From: Hymenopus coronatus
Taxonomy: Eukaryota > Arthropoda > Insecta > Mantodea > Hymenopodidae
Reading direction: 5' to 3'
DNA length: 64,000 nt
Assembly (NCBI GenBank): GCA_030762935.1
Contig: CM060883.1
Location: 33,193,501 to 33,257,500, forward strand
Positions 31,052-43,304 of the stretch are shown here, piece by piece; the first letter of the stretch is position 1, and each line of letters begins with the position of its first letter. A model generated the notes under the pieces. It ran no database searches. It had not been told where the DNA came from and was given only the letters and a program-made list of their open reading frames with translations. The translations under genes were made by a program, and so were the position numbers.

Positions 31052-34000
31052 GTTTGCAATGTCTCACACGAATATAGAGAAAAGTTACTGAAGCTTCTTA
31101 AAACAGTAAGGTTGTCGCATACGAATCTAGAGAAAAGTTACTGAAGCTTAAAACAGTAAGGTTGTCGCATACGAATCTAGAGAAAAGTTTCTGAGCTTCT
31201 TAAAACAGTAAGGTTGTCGCATACGAATCTAGAGAAAAGTTACTGAAGCTTCTTAAAACAGTAAGGTTGTCGCATACGAATCTAGAGAAAAGTTACTGAA
31301 GCTTCTTAAAACAGTAAGGTTGTCGCATACGAATCTAGAGAAAAGTTACTGAAGCTTCTTAAAACAGTAAGGTTGTCTCATACAAATATAAAGAAAAGTC
31401 ACTGAAGCTTCTTAAAACAGTAAGGTTGTCTCACACAGATATAGAGAAAAGTTACTGAAGCTTCTTAAAACAGTAAGGTTGTCGCATACGAATCTAGAGA
31501 AAAGTTACTGAAGCTTCTTAAAACAGTAAGGTTGTCTCATACAAATATAAAGAAAAGTCACTGAAGCTTCTTAAAACAGTAAGGTTGTCTCACACAGATA
31601 TAGAGAAAAGTTACTGAAGCTTCTTAAAACAGTAAGGTTGTCGCATACGAATCTAGAGAAAAGTCACTGAAGCTTAAAACAGTAAGGTTGTCGCATACGT
31701 ATCTAGAGAAAAGTCACTGAAGCTTCTTTAAACAGTAAGGTTGTCGCATACGAATCTAGAGAAAAGTCACTGAAGCTTCTTAAAACAGTAAGGTTGTCGC
31801 ATACGAATCTAGAGAAAAGTCACTGAAGCTTCTTTAAACAGTAAGGTTGTCGCATACGAATCTAGAGAAAAGTCACTGAAGCTTCTTTAAACAGTAAGGT
31901 TGTCTCATACAAATATAAAGAAAAGTCACTGAAGCTTCTTAAAACAGTAAGGTTGTCTCACACAGATATAGAGAAAAGTTACTGAAGCTTCTTAAAACAG
32001 TAAGGTTGTCGCATACGAATCTAGAGAAAAGTCACTGAAGCTTCTTAAAACAGTAAGGTTGTCTCATACGAATCTAGAGAAAAGTCACTGAAGCTTCTTT
32101 AAACAGTAAGGTTGTCGCATACGAATCTAGAGAAAAGTCACTGAAGCTTCTTAAAACAGTAAGGTTGTCGCATACAAATATAGAGAAAAGTTACTGAAGC
32201 TTCTTAAAACAGTAAGGTTGTCTCACACAGATATAGAGAAAAGTTACTGAAGCTTCTTAAAACAGTAAGGTTGTCGCATACGAATCTAGAGAAAAGTCAC
32301 TGAAGCTTAAAACAGTAAGGTTGTCGCATACGTATCTAGAGAAAAGTTACTGAGGCTTCTTAAAACAGTAAGGTTGTCGTATTCGAATCTAGAGAAAAGT
32401 TACTGAAGCTTAAAACAGTGAGGTTGTCGCATACGTATCTAGAGAAAAGTTACTGAAGCTTCTTAAAACAGTAAGGTTGTCGCATACAAATATAGAGAAA
32501 AGTCACTGAAGCTTCTTAAAACAGTAAGGTTGTCTCATACATATATAGAGAAAAGTTACTGAAGCTTCTTAAAACAGTAAGGTTGTCTCATACAAATATA
32601 GAGAAAAGTTACTGAAGCTTCTTAAAACAGAAAGGTTTTCTCATACATATCTAGAGAAAAGTCACTGAAGCTTCTTAAAACAGTAAGGTTGTCTCATACA
32701 AATATAGAGAAAAGTTACTGAAGCTTCTTAAAACAGTAAGGTTGTCGCATACGAATCTAGAGAAAAGTTACTGAAGCTTCTTAAAACAGTAAGGTTGTCT
32801 CATACAAATATAGAGAAAAGTCACTGAAGCTTCTTAAAACAGTAAGGTTGTCTCATACATATATAGAGAAAAGTTACTGAAGCTTCTTAAAACATTAAGG
32901 TTGTCTCGTACAAATATAGAGAAAAGTTACTGAAGCTTCTTAAAACAGTAAGGTTTTCTCATACATATCTAGAGAAAAGTCACTGAAGCTTCTTAAAACA
33001 GTAAGGTTGTCTCATACAAATATAGAGAAAAGTTACTGAAGCTTCTTAAAACAGTAAGGTTGTCTCATACAAATATAGAGAAAAGTCACTGAAGCTTCTT
33101 AAAACAGTAAGGTTGTCTCATACAAATATAGAGAAAAGTTACTGAAGCTTCTTAAAACAGTAAGGTTGTCTCATACAAATATAGAGAAAAGTCACTGAAG
33201 CTTCTTAAAACAGTAAGGTTGTCTCATACATATATAGAGAAAAGTTACTGAAGCTTCTTAAAACAGTAAGGTTGTCTCATACAAATATAGAGAAAAGTAA
33301 CTGAAGCTTCTTAAAACAGAAAGGTTTTCTCATACATATCTAGAGAAAAGTCACTGAAGCTTCTTAAAACAGTAAGGTTGTCTCATACAAATATAGAGAA
33401 AAGTTACTGAAGCTTCTTAAAACAGTAAGGTTGTCGCATACAAATATAGAGAAAAGTTACTGAAGCTTCTTAAAACAGTAAGGTTGTCTCATACAAATAT
33501 AGAGAAAAGTTTCTGAGCTTCTTAAAACAGTAAGGTTGTCTCATACAAATATAGAGAAAAGTTACTGAAGCTTCTTAAAACAGTAAGGTTGTCTCATACA
33601 AATATAGAGGAAAGTTACTGAAGCTTCTTAAAACAGTAAGGTTGTCTCATACAAATATAGAGAAACGTTACTGAAGCTTCTTAAAACAGTAAGGTTGTCG
33701 CATACAAATATAGAGAAAAGTTACTGAAGCTTCTTAAATCAGTAAGGTTGTCTCATACAAATATAGAGAAAAGTTACTGAAGCTTCTTAAAACAGTAAGG
33801 TTGTCTCATACAAATATAGAGAAAAGTCACTGAAGCTTCTTAAAACAGTAAGGTTGTCTCATACAAATATAGAGAAAAGTCACTGAAGCTTCTTAAAACA
33901 GTAAGGTTGTCTCATACAAATATAGAGAAAAGTTTCTGAGCTTCTTAAAACAGCAAGATTGTCTCATACAAATCTAGAGAAAAGTTACTGAAGTTTCTTA

Positions 34001-34380
34001 AAACAGTAAGGTTGTCTCATACAAATATAGAGAAAAGTCACTGAAGTTTCTTAAAACAGTAAGGTTGTCGCATACAAATATAGAGAAAAGTTACTGAAGC
34101 TTCTTAAAACAGTAAGGTTGTCTCATACAAATATAGAGAAAAGTTTCTGAGCTTCTTAAAACAGTAAGGTTGTCTCATACAAATATAGAGAAAAGTTACT
34201 GAAGCTTCTTAAAACAGTAAGGTTGTCTCATACAAATATAGAGAAAAGTTTCTGAGATTCTTAGAACTGCAAGATTGTCTAATACAAATCTAGAGAAAAG
34301 TTTCTGAGCTTCTTAAAACAGTAAGGTTGTCTCATACGAACCTAGAGAAAAGTTACTGAAGCTTCTTAAATCATTAAGGT
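31052..34380. repeat. 53-bp minisatellite, about 63 units
   Basis: The unit reads CTTAAAACAGTAAGGTTGTC, then (G/T)CATAC(G/A)AAT(C/A)TAGAG, then AAAAGT(T/C)ACTGAAGCTT. Most units are exactly 53 bp; a few are 50 bp (CTT lost after GAAGCTT) or 52 bp (TTTCTGAG form). Two main types differ at linked sites: CGCATACGAATCTAG is common on the left, CTCATACAAATATAG on the right. A 53-bp period cannot keep a reading frame, and no open frame crosses it. There are no unique spacers, so it is not a CRISPR-like array. Confidence 0.97.
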
Positions 34381-34704
34381 AAGTCATTTTAGAAGAACTA
34401 CCGTACTATTAAAAAATTCTGATCGTTAATCCGGGTCGCCACTGCTTCAACAATCAACAGAATACGTTTACTCAACATTTAGGAAGTTAACGAGTGTCTC
34501 CACTGAGCAACAAGCCTTGCATAACATGTTGAATCAACGTGTTTTGGCTAAATAGAAATTGCTTTCCATCGGCATTGGAAAACATGTTGTTGGGCTATAT
34601 ACACAGCTAACTTCACGCAGCCCCAACTAACTTCGGTCAGACAGACAATTGAACCAATCACATTATTTATTGTTTCATTAGTTATTTTCTGTAACTGCTA
34701 GGTG
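34381..34704. other. Unassigned DNA right of the minisatellite
   Basis: About 0.3 kb with no repeat match or coding motif. Confidence 0.45.
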
Positions 34705-34985
34705 AAGTATAGGGCATCGTTACGATGTTTCCGTGATCGGATTTTGAGTTTTTAGATCGCCAACTCGCCGCTATGCGCCATGATGATAATAGGATCAGCT
34801 CTTCGCCCACAGATGGCATAGAAGGGCGCAATCACGACTTGCGGACACGAAATGGCGGATATTTGTCCAGGAACCTTCTTCTTTCAAGGTATAGGGTCCT
34901 TCTAAGCACAAATAAATATACAGAACAACCGGCTTTACATGCCTTCTGAAAGAAGCCCTGCTAAGGATTTTTGCGTCCGAAAGAA
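34705..34985 (-). mobile_element. SINE-1b-like body
   Basis: GTTACGATGTTTCCGTGATC, CTCGCCGCTATGCGCCATG, CGCCCACAGATGGC and CCTTCTTCTTTCAAGGTAT match the copies at 2468 and 3446. The tRNA-like head is absent. A Family A copy follows directly. Confidence 0.68.
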
Positions 34986-34987
34986 TC

Positions 34988-35602
34988 GATCACCATCAAG
35001 ATAAAGATTATCAGAAACGGTCTTACTACTTAGTTCCTTATAAGTAGAAGAGAAATAAACAAGTGCACTAGGCTAAACCAACAGGCAAATGTTTTAAAAT
35101 GAGATTGCAATGGGATTGAAATCAATTATTTGCGTGGTCAGGATTTGACAAGATCCCACATGAGAAAAGTAAATATTTTAAAATTGAAACTAAGAACAAG
35201 AAATATCTCAAAAAACAGTCAACTCTACGACAAAAAATGTATATAACATAAAATGTGTGTTTTAACGAAATCTATATTTTTTGTAGTAAGTTTTTGTCTA
35301 TTTCTTACGGTTTACCAGTTATGCTAAATTTCACAAAGTTCATCCCGAAAAGATATGTCTTCAGAGGCTATTCTCAGAAAATTGAAGATATATACACTTT
35401 ACTTATCACGTAACTATATTTAATCAAAACCGCTAGAGCCATTTTTGAGAAAATCAAAATTTTCGACATTTTTTCCATGTTAAGGGTAGTTTGGGGTGGA
35501 GGGATTTTCTTGAAAATCTTTGTGACACATCCTTGGAAGATACGAAATATAAATACCAAGTAGTTTGGTATTTAACGGTTATTTTTGAGCTAATTATTGT
35601 TA
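34988..35602 (+). mobile_element. Family A forward copy truncated at both ends
   Basis: It starts inside the hairpin region (ATCAAGATAAAGATTATCAG) and ends after TTTGGTATTTAACGGT with part of GAGCTA. It is of the TTGAAAATC/GAGCTA subfamily. Confidence 0.78.
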
Positions 35603-35658
35603 TTTTAGGTTTGTGATAGTTCATACCTCCTAGCATTAATTTATTTAATATAAAAAAT

Positions 35659-36507
35659 ATGATGTGCTACACTCACATGGCTTTCTCTAGATCTCTGCAA
35701 CAAATTGTTAAAAAGTTTATGCTTCCATTTACTTCATGCTCATCGAGAAACAATTAGCAGAAATAGTCTTATTACTTGCTTCCTTGTAAGTAGAAGCGAA
35801 ATAAGGGAGTACCATTGGTTAAACTGATAGTCAAAAGCTGGTTGCTATGTGACTGAAGCTCCTTTGTTGGTATGGACACGAGTTGACAAACTCCTGTATG
35901 AGAAAAGTATGTTTTTCAAGGCTGAAACAAAAATCAAGGAATATCTAAAAAACGATCAACTCCACGAAAAATAAGTATATAACATAAATTGTGTGTTTTA
36001 ATGTGCTCTACAATTTTTGCATGGTAAGTTTTTGTCTATCTCTTACGGTTTACCAGCTATACACAATCCCGTAAAATTCATCCAGAATAAACCAGTCTTC
36101 ACAGGCTATTCCTAGAAAATTCAAGATATACATATTATTTGTCAGGTATATATCTTTAATATACAATGTTTTAATCAAAATCGTTAGAGCCATTTTTTAG
36201 AAAATCAAAATTTTCCAAAATGTTTCAATGTGAAGAGTAGTTAGGAGTGGGGGGATTTTTCTCAAAATCTTCGTCTCGTATCCCTGAAAGATACTAAACT
36301 TAAATACCAAGTTTGGTACTTTACCGACTTTTCGTTTTTGAGCTATCGTATTCACAGACACACACGGACATTTTTCTAAAAATGCTTTTTTTTGTATTCA
36401 GGGTGTCTCAAAACATATTTCCGGTGAAATCTCGGTATGGAATTTTTGGATGCATTACAATATCTTCTCTATACACTATGTACATAGTACGTATAGAGAA
36501 AGTAAAA
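35659..36507 (+). mobile_element. Family A, complete forward copy
   Basis: It starts TATGATGTGCTACACTCAC after AAAAAA and ends GTATAGAGAAAGTAAAAA. AAAAAT occurs at both edges, as a short target duplication would. Confidence 0.88.
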
Positions 36508-37037
36508 ATTATAGCAAAATTACACTGGAAATGGGCTGCTAGATTTTATAGCGGAGTCACGTGTCAGCATACTTTAGTCGCAACGTAAAAGCCCATATTA
36601 CAGCCTTTTCCCCGCCATGCCCATACAACATTTTTACAACGATATGGGCGAGCTAGCATTATGTTAAAGCACCTGGATACCACTATGTACTAAATATTAA
36701 ATAATTCGCGTGCAGCGACAGTTTCCGGAGGTAGTTAGCTTTTTAATAAAGTTTTCCTGTTATTATCCGCGGTATCGATCGATGGCTCGCTTTTAACACA
36801 AATTTCCTCAGAAAATTACACGAAACGAATGAACGAGAATGTTTTGGGCCTAATCTCCCTCAAGAGACCGTACTAATGTTTCCTGAAATATTGCGATAAT
36901 CGCCACTCTATAGCTCATAAATTGTTTTGACAGTGCTCCACTTCCGAATGTACCACTGAGAATAGTAACGGTGTATATCAATTTATGGCATTGGCAATTC
37001 TCGGAAATTATCTGTCACCTCCCCCTCTCCCCAAAAA
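36508..37037. other. Unassigned spacer
   Basis: I see nothing identifiable in this half kilobase. Confidence 0.45.
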
Positions 37038-37837
37038 AGATGTGCTCCATTCACATGACTTTCTCTATATCTCTGCAACAAATTATTGTTAAAAAGCTTA
37101 TGCTTCTATTTACTTAATGCTAATCGAGAAAAATTAGCAGAGTAGAAGTGAAATAAGGGAGACAGTCAAAAGCTGGTTGCTATGTGACTGAAGTTCCTTT
37201 GTTTGTATGGGCAGGGGATGACAAATTCCTGTATGAGAAAAGTATGTTTTTCATAGCTGAAACCAAACACAAGGAATATCTCAAAAACAAACAACTACAC
37301 GAAAAAAGTGTACATAACGTAAATTGTGTGTTTTAAAGTGCTCTACATTTACTGTGTGGTAAGTGTTTGTCCATCTCTTACGGTTTAGCAGTAAAATTGA
37401 CCCAGAATAAAGTAGTCTTCAGAGGCTATTCCCAGAAAATTCAAAATATACATTTTTTTTTGTCGGGTAAATATCTTTAATATACGACATTTTAATTAAA
37501 ATCGTTGGAGCCATTTCTTAGAAAATCAAAATTTTCGAAAAAAGTTCTATGTAAAGGGTAGTTGGGGGTGGGGGGGATTTTTCTCAAAATCTTTGTGTCG
37601 CATCCCTGGAAGGTACTAAGCTTAAATACCAAGTTTGATATTTTACTGACTTTTCGTTTTTGAGTTATCGTGTTCACAGACACACGGACACACACGGACC
37701 TTTTTCTGAAAATGATATTTTTGGATACAGGGGACCCTAAAACATATATTTCCGGTGAAATCTCGGTATCGAATTTTTTGGTGGAGTGCAATACTTTCTC
37801 TATACACTATGTACATAGTGCGTGTAGAGAAAGTAAA
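37038..37837 (+). mobile_element. Family A, complete forward copy
   Basis: It starts GATGTGCTCCATTCACATG and ends GTGTAGAGAAAGTAAAAA. A small internal deletion removed the TATTACTTGCTTCCTTG block. A 5'-truncated copy follows directly. Confidence 0.87.
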
Positions 37838-37840
37838 AAA

Positions 37841-38318
37841 AGAATGTCTCAAAAACTATCAACTACACGAAAAAAATACATAACATAAATTGTGTGTTTT
37901 AACGTGCTCTACATTTTTTGTATGGTAAGTTTTTGTTTGTCTTACGTTTTAGCAGTTATGCAAAGTTCTCTAAAATTCATCCAGAATAAAGTAGTCTTCA
38001 GAGGTTATTCCCAGAAAATCCAAGATATACATTTTATATGTCAGGTAAATATCTTTAATATACGATATTTTAATCAAAATCGTTGGAGCCATTTTTATGA
38101 AAATCAAAATTTTCGAAAAAAGTTTCATGTAAAAGGTAGTTGAGGATGGGGGGATTTTCTTGAAGATCTTCATGTCTCATCCTTGGAAGACGCCAAACTT
38201 GAATACCAAGTTTGGTACTTAACGATCTTTTCGTTTTTGAGCTATGCTGTCCACAGTAATCTCGGTATCGAATTTTTGGGTGGAAAGCAATGCCTTCTCT
38301 ATATACTATGTACATGTA
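37841..38318 (+). mobile_element. Family A, 5'-truncated forward copy
   Basis: It starts at AAGAATGTCTCAAAAACTATC, an internal position next to an A-run, and runs into ATACTATGTACATGTAC, where the final GTAGAGAAAGT is lost. Part of the 3' region is deleted, so CCACAG joins TAATCTCGGTATCG. Confidence 0.8.
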
Positions 38319-38826
38319 CTTTGAAGTTCATATCTTCCAGGAAGTCCAGTTTGCTAATGAAGCCTGAAGGACAATAGAACGTGTTCGTTACTGCAGTTGT
38401 CTGAACGTTAACGAAGAAGGCCCTTCAGCTGCAGTCTGGAGCACCTCTATAATTACCAGCAACCCACAATAGCCCCATCTTATATTGTTTTCTGTGGAAT
38501 TAGAGAAACGGAGCATGAAGTACTTGCATATGTGGACTGTAAAGAGTTACGCGCTATTCAAATGTTTTGTTCGCGTTCTCCACGGCATTACTCTTCCATA
38601 CTTGTGCACATATTCTAGGAAATATTCGCCAAGCGCAGAGTCCTCTCCAACCTACTACTCGGAACTGCACTAACGAGCCACTTGGGTCAGAAATTCTATT
38701 TTCTTAATATGCAGCAACTCCAATCTCAAGTATGTTAAGCAGCTATCTTCATGACTGTAAATTATTTCTCTGTTTCTTTAGAAAAATGCACAGTGGTTGC
38801 CGCATTGTGGAACATAAAACATGAGA
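38319..38826. other. Unassigned spacer
   Basis: No repeat match and no supported coding frame were found. Confidence 0.45.
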
Positions 38827-39650
38827 TTGTATGTAAAGGGTTATATACAATCTACCATTATAAAAATCTAATGTGTTTCATTCACATGACTTTCTCTACT
38901 TCTCTGCAATAAATTACTGTTAAAAAGCTTATGTTTCTATATACTTCATGCTAATCGAGAAAAAATAGCAGAAATAGTCTTATTACTTACTTCCTTGTAA
39001 GTAGAAGCGAAATAAGGGAGTACCATAGGTTAAAGTGATAGTCTAAGGCTGGTTAATATCTGACTGAAGTTCCTTTGTCTGTGTATGGACACGAGATCAC
39101 AAATTCCTGTATGAGAAATGTGTAAGTTTTTCAAATCTGAAACTAAAAAGAAGGAATATCTAAAAAGCGATCAACTCCACGAAAAAAATGTATATATCAT
39201 AAATTGTGTGTTTTAAAGTGCTCTACATGTTTCGTGTGGTAAGTTCTTTTCCATCTCTTACGGTTTAGAAGTTATGCAAAATTCCGTAAAATTTGTCCAA
39301 AATAAAGTAGTCTTCAGAGGCTATTTCCAGAAAATTCAATGTATATATTTTATTTGTCAGGTAAATATCTTTAATGTATGACATTTTAATCAAACTTCTT
39401 GGAGCCATTCTAAAATATTCTAAAAACGTTCCATGGTATTTTACCGACTTTTCGTTTTTGAGTTATCGTGTTCATAGACACACGGACACACGGGCACACA
39501 CACAACGGACCTTTTTCTGAAAATACTTTTTTTGGATACAGGGGACCCTAAAACATATATATCCAGTGCAATCTCGGTATCGATGTTTGTGGTGGAGTGC
39601 AATACTTTCTCTATACACTATGTACATAGTACGTAGAGAGAAAGTAAAAA
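38827..39650 (+). mobile_element. Family A copy in an 824-bp tandem duplication, unit 1
   Basis: Forty bases of flank (TTGTATGTAAAGGGTTATAT onward) precede a complete forward copy at 38867-39647. The copy has an internal deletion between CTAAAAACGTTCCATG and GTATTTTACCGAC. The same flank plus the start of a similar copy recur at 39651. Confidence 0.82.
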
Positions 39651-40036
39651 TTGTAGGTAAAGGGTTATATACAATCTACCATTATAAAAATCTGATGTGT
39701 TCCATTCACATGGCTTTCTCTACTTCTCTGCATCAAATTATTGTTAAAAAGCTTATGTTTCTATATACTTCATGCTAATCGAGAAAAAAATAGCAGAAAT
39801 AGTCTTATTACTTGCTTCCTTGTAAGTAGAAGCGAAAAAAGGGAGTACCACAGGTTAAAGGGATAGTCAAGAGCTGGTTGCTATGTGACTGAAGTTACTT
39901 TGTATAGACAGGAGTTGACAAATTCCTGTACGAGAAAACTAAGTTCTTCAAAGCTGAAACTAAAAAGAGGGAATATCTAAAAAACGATCAAATCCACAAA
40001 AAAAATGTATATAACATAAAAGTGTGTTTTAACGTG
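39651..40036 (+). mobile_element. Family A copy in the tandem duplication, unit 2, truncated
   Basis: The flank TTGTAGGTAAAGGGTTATAT (one mismatch to unit 1) precedes a forward copy starting at 39691. This copy shares unit-1 variants such as CTACTTCTCTGCA and TATGTTTCTATATACTTC. It stops after GTGTTTTAACGTGG at 40036. Confidence 0.82.
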
Positions 40037-40585
40037 GAAAGTTACACGGTTTGAATGGGACACAAAATAAAAAATTCGGAATATGTAGGTGAATGTTCTT
40101 TAAAAAAAAACTACACAATAATGCTATAACCACAATATTTCTGAATGTAATTGTTTACGACTTATAGAAGAAGTTATATAGAAGATTTGTCGTAGTATTG
40201 TTTATAGCCTACACTGATTGTCGCGGTTTGACCACTATTCACACTGCAGGTATTAGGATAAGACACCATTTTTTCTTCAGTTTTAAGTTTTAAGAGCAGT
40301 CCTCTTATCGGTTCTCAAAACATAGCATCGATTTTAAGTTGTACGGCGTAAAAATGAGAGGGAGGAAGGGTTATGTTGGAAAGAGTGGATATAAAGGGAG
40401 AGAAGGAGGAAGACGTAGGGAGGAGGGAAAATGGCGGGAGCACAGAGACAGAGAGAGATTCAGAGAAGAATCTTTGCATTTAACGCAATAACGCGAGCAA
40501 AATAGCAGGTTCTTACGCAAACACTGTATCATAACGAAATCTACATTTCCATATTATAAGAGTAAGCTTGTGTTTGTCTCAGATG
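40037..40585. other. Unassigned spacer with a purine-rich tract
   Basis: A stretch of about 120 bases near 40349-40470 is almost all A and G on this strand. Otherwise I see no repeat or coding motif. Confidence 0.5.
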
Positions 40586-41397
40586 TTTACTTTCTCTATA
40601 CGCACCATGTACATAGTGTATAGAGAAGGTATTGTAATGCACTAAAAATTCTATACCAAGATTTCACCGGAAATACATGTTTTGAGACCCCCTGAACCCA
40701 AAAAAAGACATTTTTAGAAAATGTCCTTATGTGTCTGTCGGTCTGCGTGCGTGTGTGTGTTTGTGTGTGCGTGTGTGTGTCTGTGGACAGCATAGCTCAA
40801 AACCGAAAAGACCGATAAATACCAAACTTGGTATATGAGTTTCGTATCTTCCAAGGATGCGACACCAAGATTTTCAAGAAAATCCCCCCACCCCCAACTA
40901 CCCTTTACATGGAACTTTTTTAAAAAATTTTGATTTTCTAAAAAGTGGCTCTAACGATCATGATTAAAATATCGTATATTAAAGATATTTACCTGACAAA
41001 TAAAATATATATCTTGAATTTTCTGGGAATAGCCTCTGAAGACTATTGTGGATGAATTTTACGGAATTTTGCATAACGGTTAAACCGTAAGAGATGGAAA
41101 AAAACTTAACACGCAAAAAAGTTTTTCGTGGAGTTGATCGTTTTTAAGGTATTCTTTGTTTTTGGTTTCAGCTTGGAAAAGCTTATTGTACTTTTCTCAT
41201 ATAGGAATTTGTCAACTGCTAACCATACAAACAAAGGAACTTCAGTCACATAGCAACCAGGTTTTGACTGTCACGTTAACCTATGGTACTCCCTTACTTC
41301 ACTTCTACTTACAAGGAAGCAAGTAATAAGACTATTTCTGCTAATTTTTTCTCGATTAGCATGAAGTAAATAGAAGTCTTGTGAATGGAACACATCA
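40586..41397 (-). mobile_element. Family A reverse copy with a deleted subterminal region
   Basis: It begins TTTACTTTCTCTATACGCAC and ends GTGAATGGAACACATCAAA. About 40 bp that normally hold AGCTTTTTAACAATAATTTG and GTAGAGAAAG are missing near 41376. It has (GT)n-rich DNA at 40745-40781 and belongs to the GAGCTA subfamily. Confidence 0.86.
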
Positions 41398-41580
41398 AAT
41401 TAATTTGTTGTTCCACTGAGCCACCAAAACACCAACATGTGCACCCGCTTTTCTTTAATGTTATTGTTTATTGCTGTGGATCCGGCGAAATCCCTAAAAT
41501 TTTTGTCTTGCAACGGTAGAAGGTGCCATAGTGCTTAAATATGCAATTTGTTACGCGAGTTACATTTCTTCACTTACCTG

Positions 41581-42405
41581 TTTACTTTCTCACGTATGTA
41601 AAATGTAGTTAGTAAAAAGAGAAGGTATTGTATTCCACCCAAAAATGTGATACCAATATTTAATAGAATATATACCTATGCTTTGAGACCCTCTAAATCC
41701 AAAAATCATTTTTAGAAAAAAGTTAGTGTGTGCGTATGTGGACAGCATAGCTCAAAAAGGAAAAGTCCATTAAATACCAAATTTAGTATTTTAATTTAAA
41801 CGTCATACAAGGATGCAACAGGAAGATTTTCAGGATAATCCTTCCACCCCCAAGCACCACATGGAACATTTTCAAAATTGTTGATTTTCTCAAAAATGTC
41901 TCTTAATTTTTATTAAAATACCGTGTATTAAGGATTCTTACATGACAAAATGTATATCTCGAATTTTCTGTGAATAGCCTCTGCATTCTGGATGGCTTTT
42001 GCATAACTGGTAAACCGTAAGACATAAACAAAAACTGTAGCTCTCTTGTTAAAACACATCATTTATGTCAAATACTTTTCTTTATGGAGTTAACCATTTC
42101 GGAGATATTTTGTTTCTTGTTTAACCATTTCAATCTTACTATACTTATTAACTTTTCTCTTACAACAATTTTTCAACTCCGAACCGTGCAAAGAGAATAA
42201 ATTTCAATAACACAGCAATCAGGTTTTAAAATATTTGACTATCACTTTAGCCTAGTGGATTCATTTATTTCCTTTCTACTTATAAAGAACTTAGTAAGAC
42301 CATTTCTGCTAATGTTTATCTCGATTAGCATGAAATAAAAGAATAAGCTTTTTAAAATATTTTGTTGCAGAGATGAGAAAGCCATGTGAATGGAACACAT
42401 CAGAT
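41581..42405 (-). mobile_element. Family A, complete reverse copy of the older type
   Basis: It begins TTTACTTTCTCACGTATG with a drifted palindrome and ends GTGAATGGAACACATCAGA. The hairpin is in the older ATGTTTATCTCGATTAGC form. Downstream, TTTCTCTATG and GCAGAGAAAGTAAAA (42463-42504) may be a worn inverted end. Confidence 0.82.
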
Positions 42406-42785
42406 CTTTATATATAAATTTCTGTAAAATCCCGACACAAACAGTTTTGATGGAAAGTGATTAGTTTCTCTATGAAAAGAATTTGGGCAGCAGAGAAAGT
42501 AAAATGGGAATTTTAATATTTCTTTTTAATTATATTCACTTCTAAAGTAGAGGCTAAAAATAGCTCAACATAGACCTGTAAGCATATTTATTTTGCAAAC
42601 TTAATTTAGTCTTCATTTATTGCGTGTCAGTTCCGAAAATATCCTGTTTAACGATAAAAAAATGTCAGAGAAATCAAATGCCTGCACGACTGAGAGATTG
42701 CCGTGTTATTGGCAAGTTGGTTATTAAACATGAAACGGTAGGCAGTTTTCAAGATTAAATTCTACAAACTTCCAACTTCTGCTTT
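42406..42785. other. Spacer, possible worn Family A end
   Basis: Apart from the possible inverted end near 42463-42504, I see nothing identifiable. Confidence 0.4.
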
Positions 42786-42985
42786 ATAAAGAATCTCACA
42801 GCTGGTCTCCTTACCACGGTAGTAGCGTTGCTACTTGCCAAGCAGGAGACCTGGGTTCGATTACAAGTACCGGCGTGGGGATTTTTCCCCCGCTGGGAGA
42901 CCTGGACCGGGGTGCACTCAGCCTCGCGAGGTCCCTGGGGGGCCAATTGAGGAGCTACTTGATGGAGAAGTAGCGCTTCCAAGTG
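42786..42985 (+). mobile_element. SINE-4, 3' truncated
   Basis: GCTGGTCTCCTTACCACGG, GCAGGAGACCTGGGTTCGAT and GGGGTGCACTCAGCCTCGCG match the SINE at 20684. The B box GGGTTCGATTAC is slightly decayed. It ends at GAGAAGTAGCGCTTCCAAG, where a Family A fragment begins. Confidence 0.82.
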
Positions 42986-42989
42986 ATTT

Positions 42990-43304
42990 TATGTGTCAAT
43001 TTTGATAAAATCAAAATTTTCGAAAATGTTTCCATATTAAGGGTGGTTTGTGGTGGGGGATATTCTTGAAAATCTTCGTGTCGCATCTTTTGGAAGATAC
43101 TAAACCTTAATTTGGAATTTAGCGGTCTTCATTTTTGAGCTATGCTTTCTACAGACAGACACACACGCACATATTTTTCTAAAAATGCTTTTCCCGGACT
43201 CAGGGGACTCCAAAATATATATTTGCGGTGAAACCTCATCAGAATTTTGGGTGAAATACAATACCTTCTCATACATATGCACATAGTACGTGTAGAGAAA
43301 GTAA
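42990..43304 (+). mobile_element. Family A, 3' third only
   Basis: It begins near TTTTGATAAAATCAAAATTT and ends ACGTGTAGAGAAAGTAA, with CTTGAAAATCTTCGTGTCGC and GAGCTATGCT marking the second subfamily. Confidence 0.8.

Noticed and set aside
31052..34380. CRISPR-like repeat array
   Set aside because: The units touch each other without unique spacers and vary among themselves. It is a minisatellite in eukaryotic DNA.
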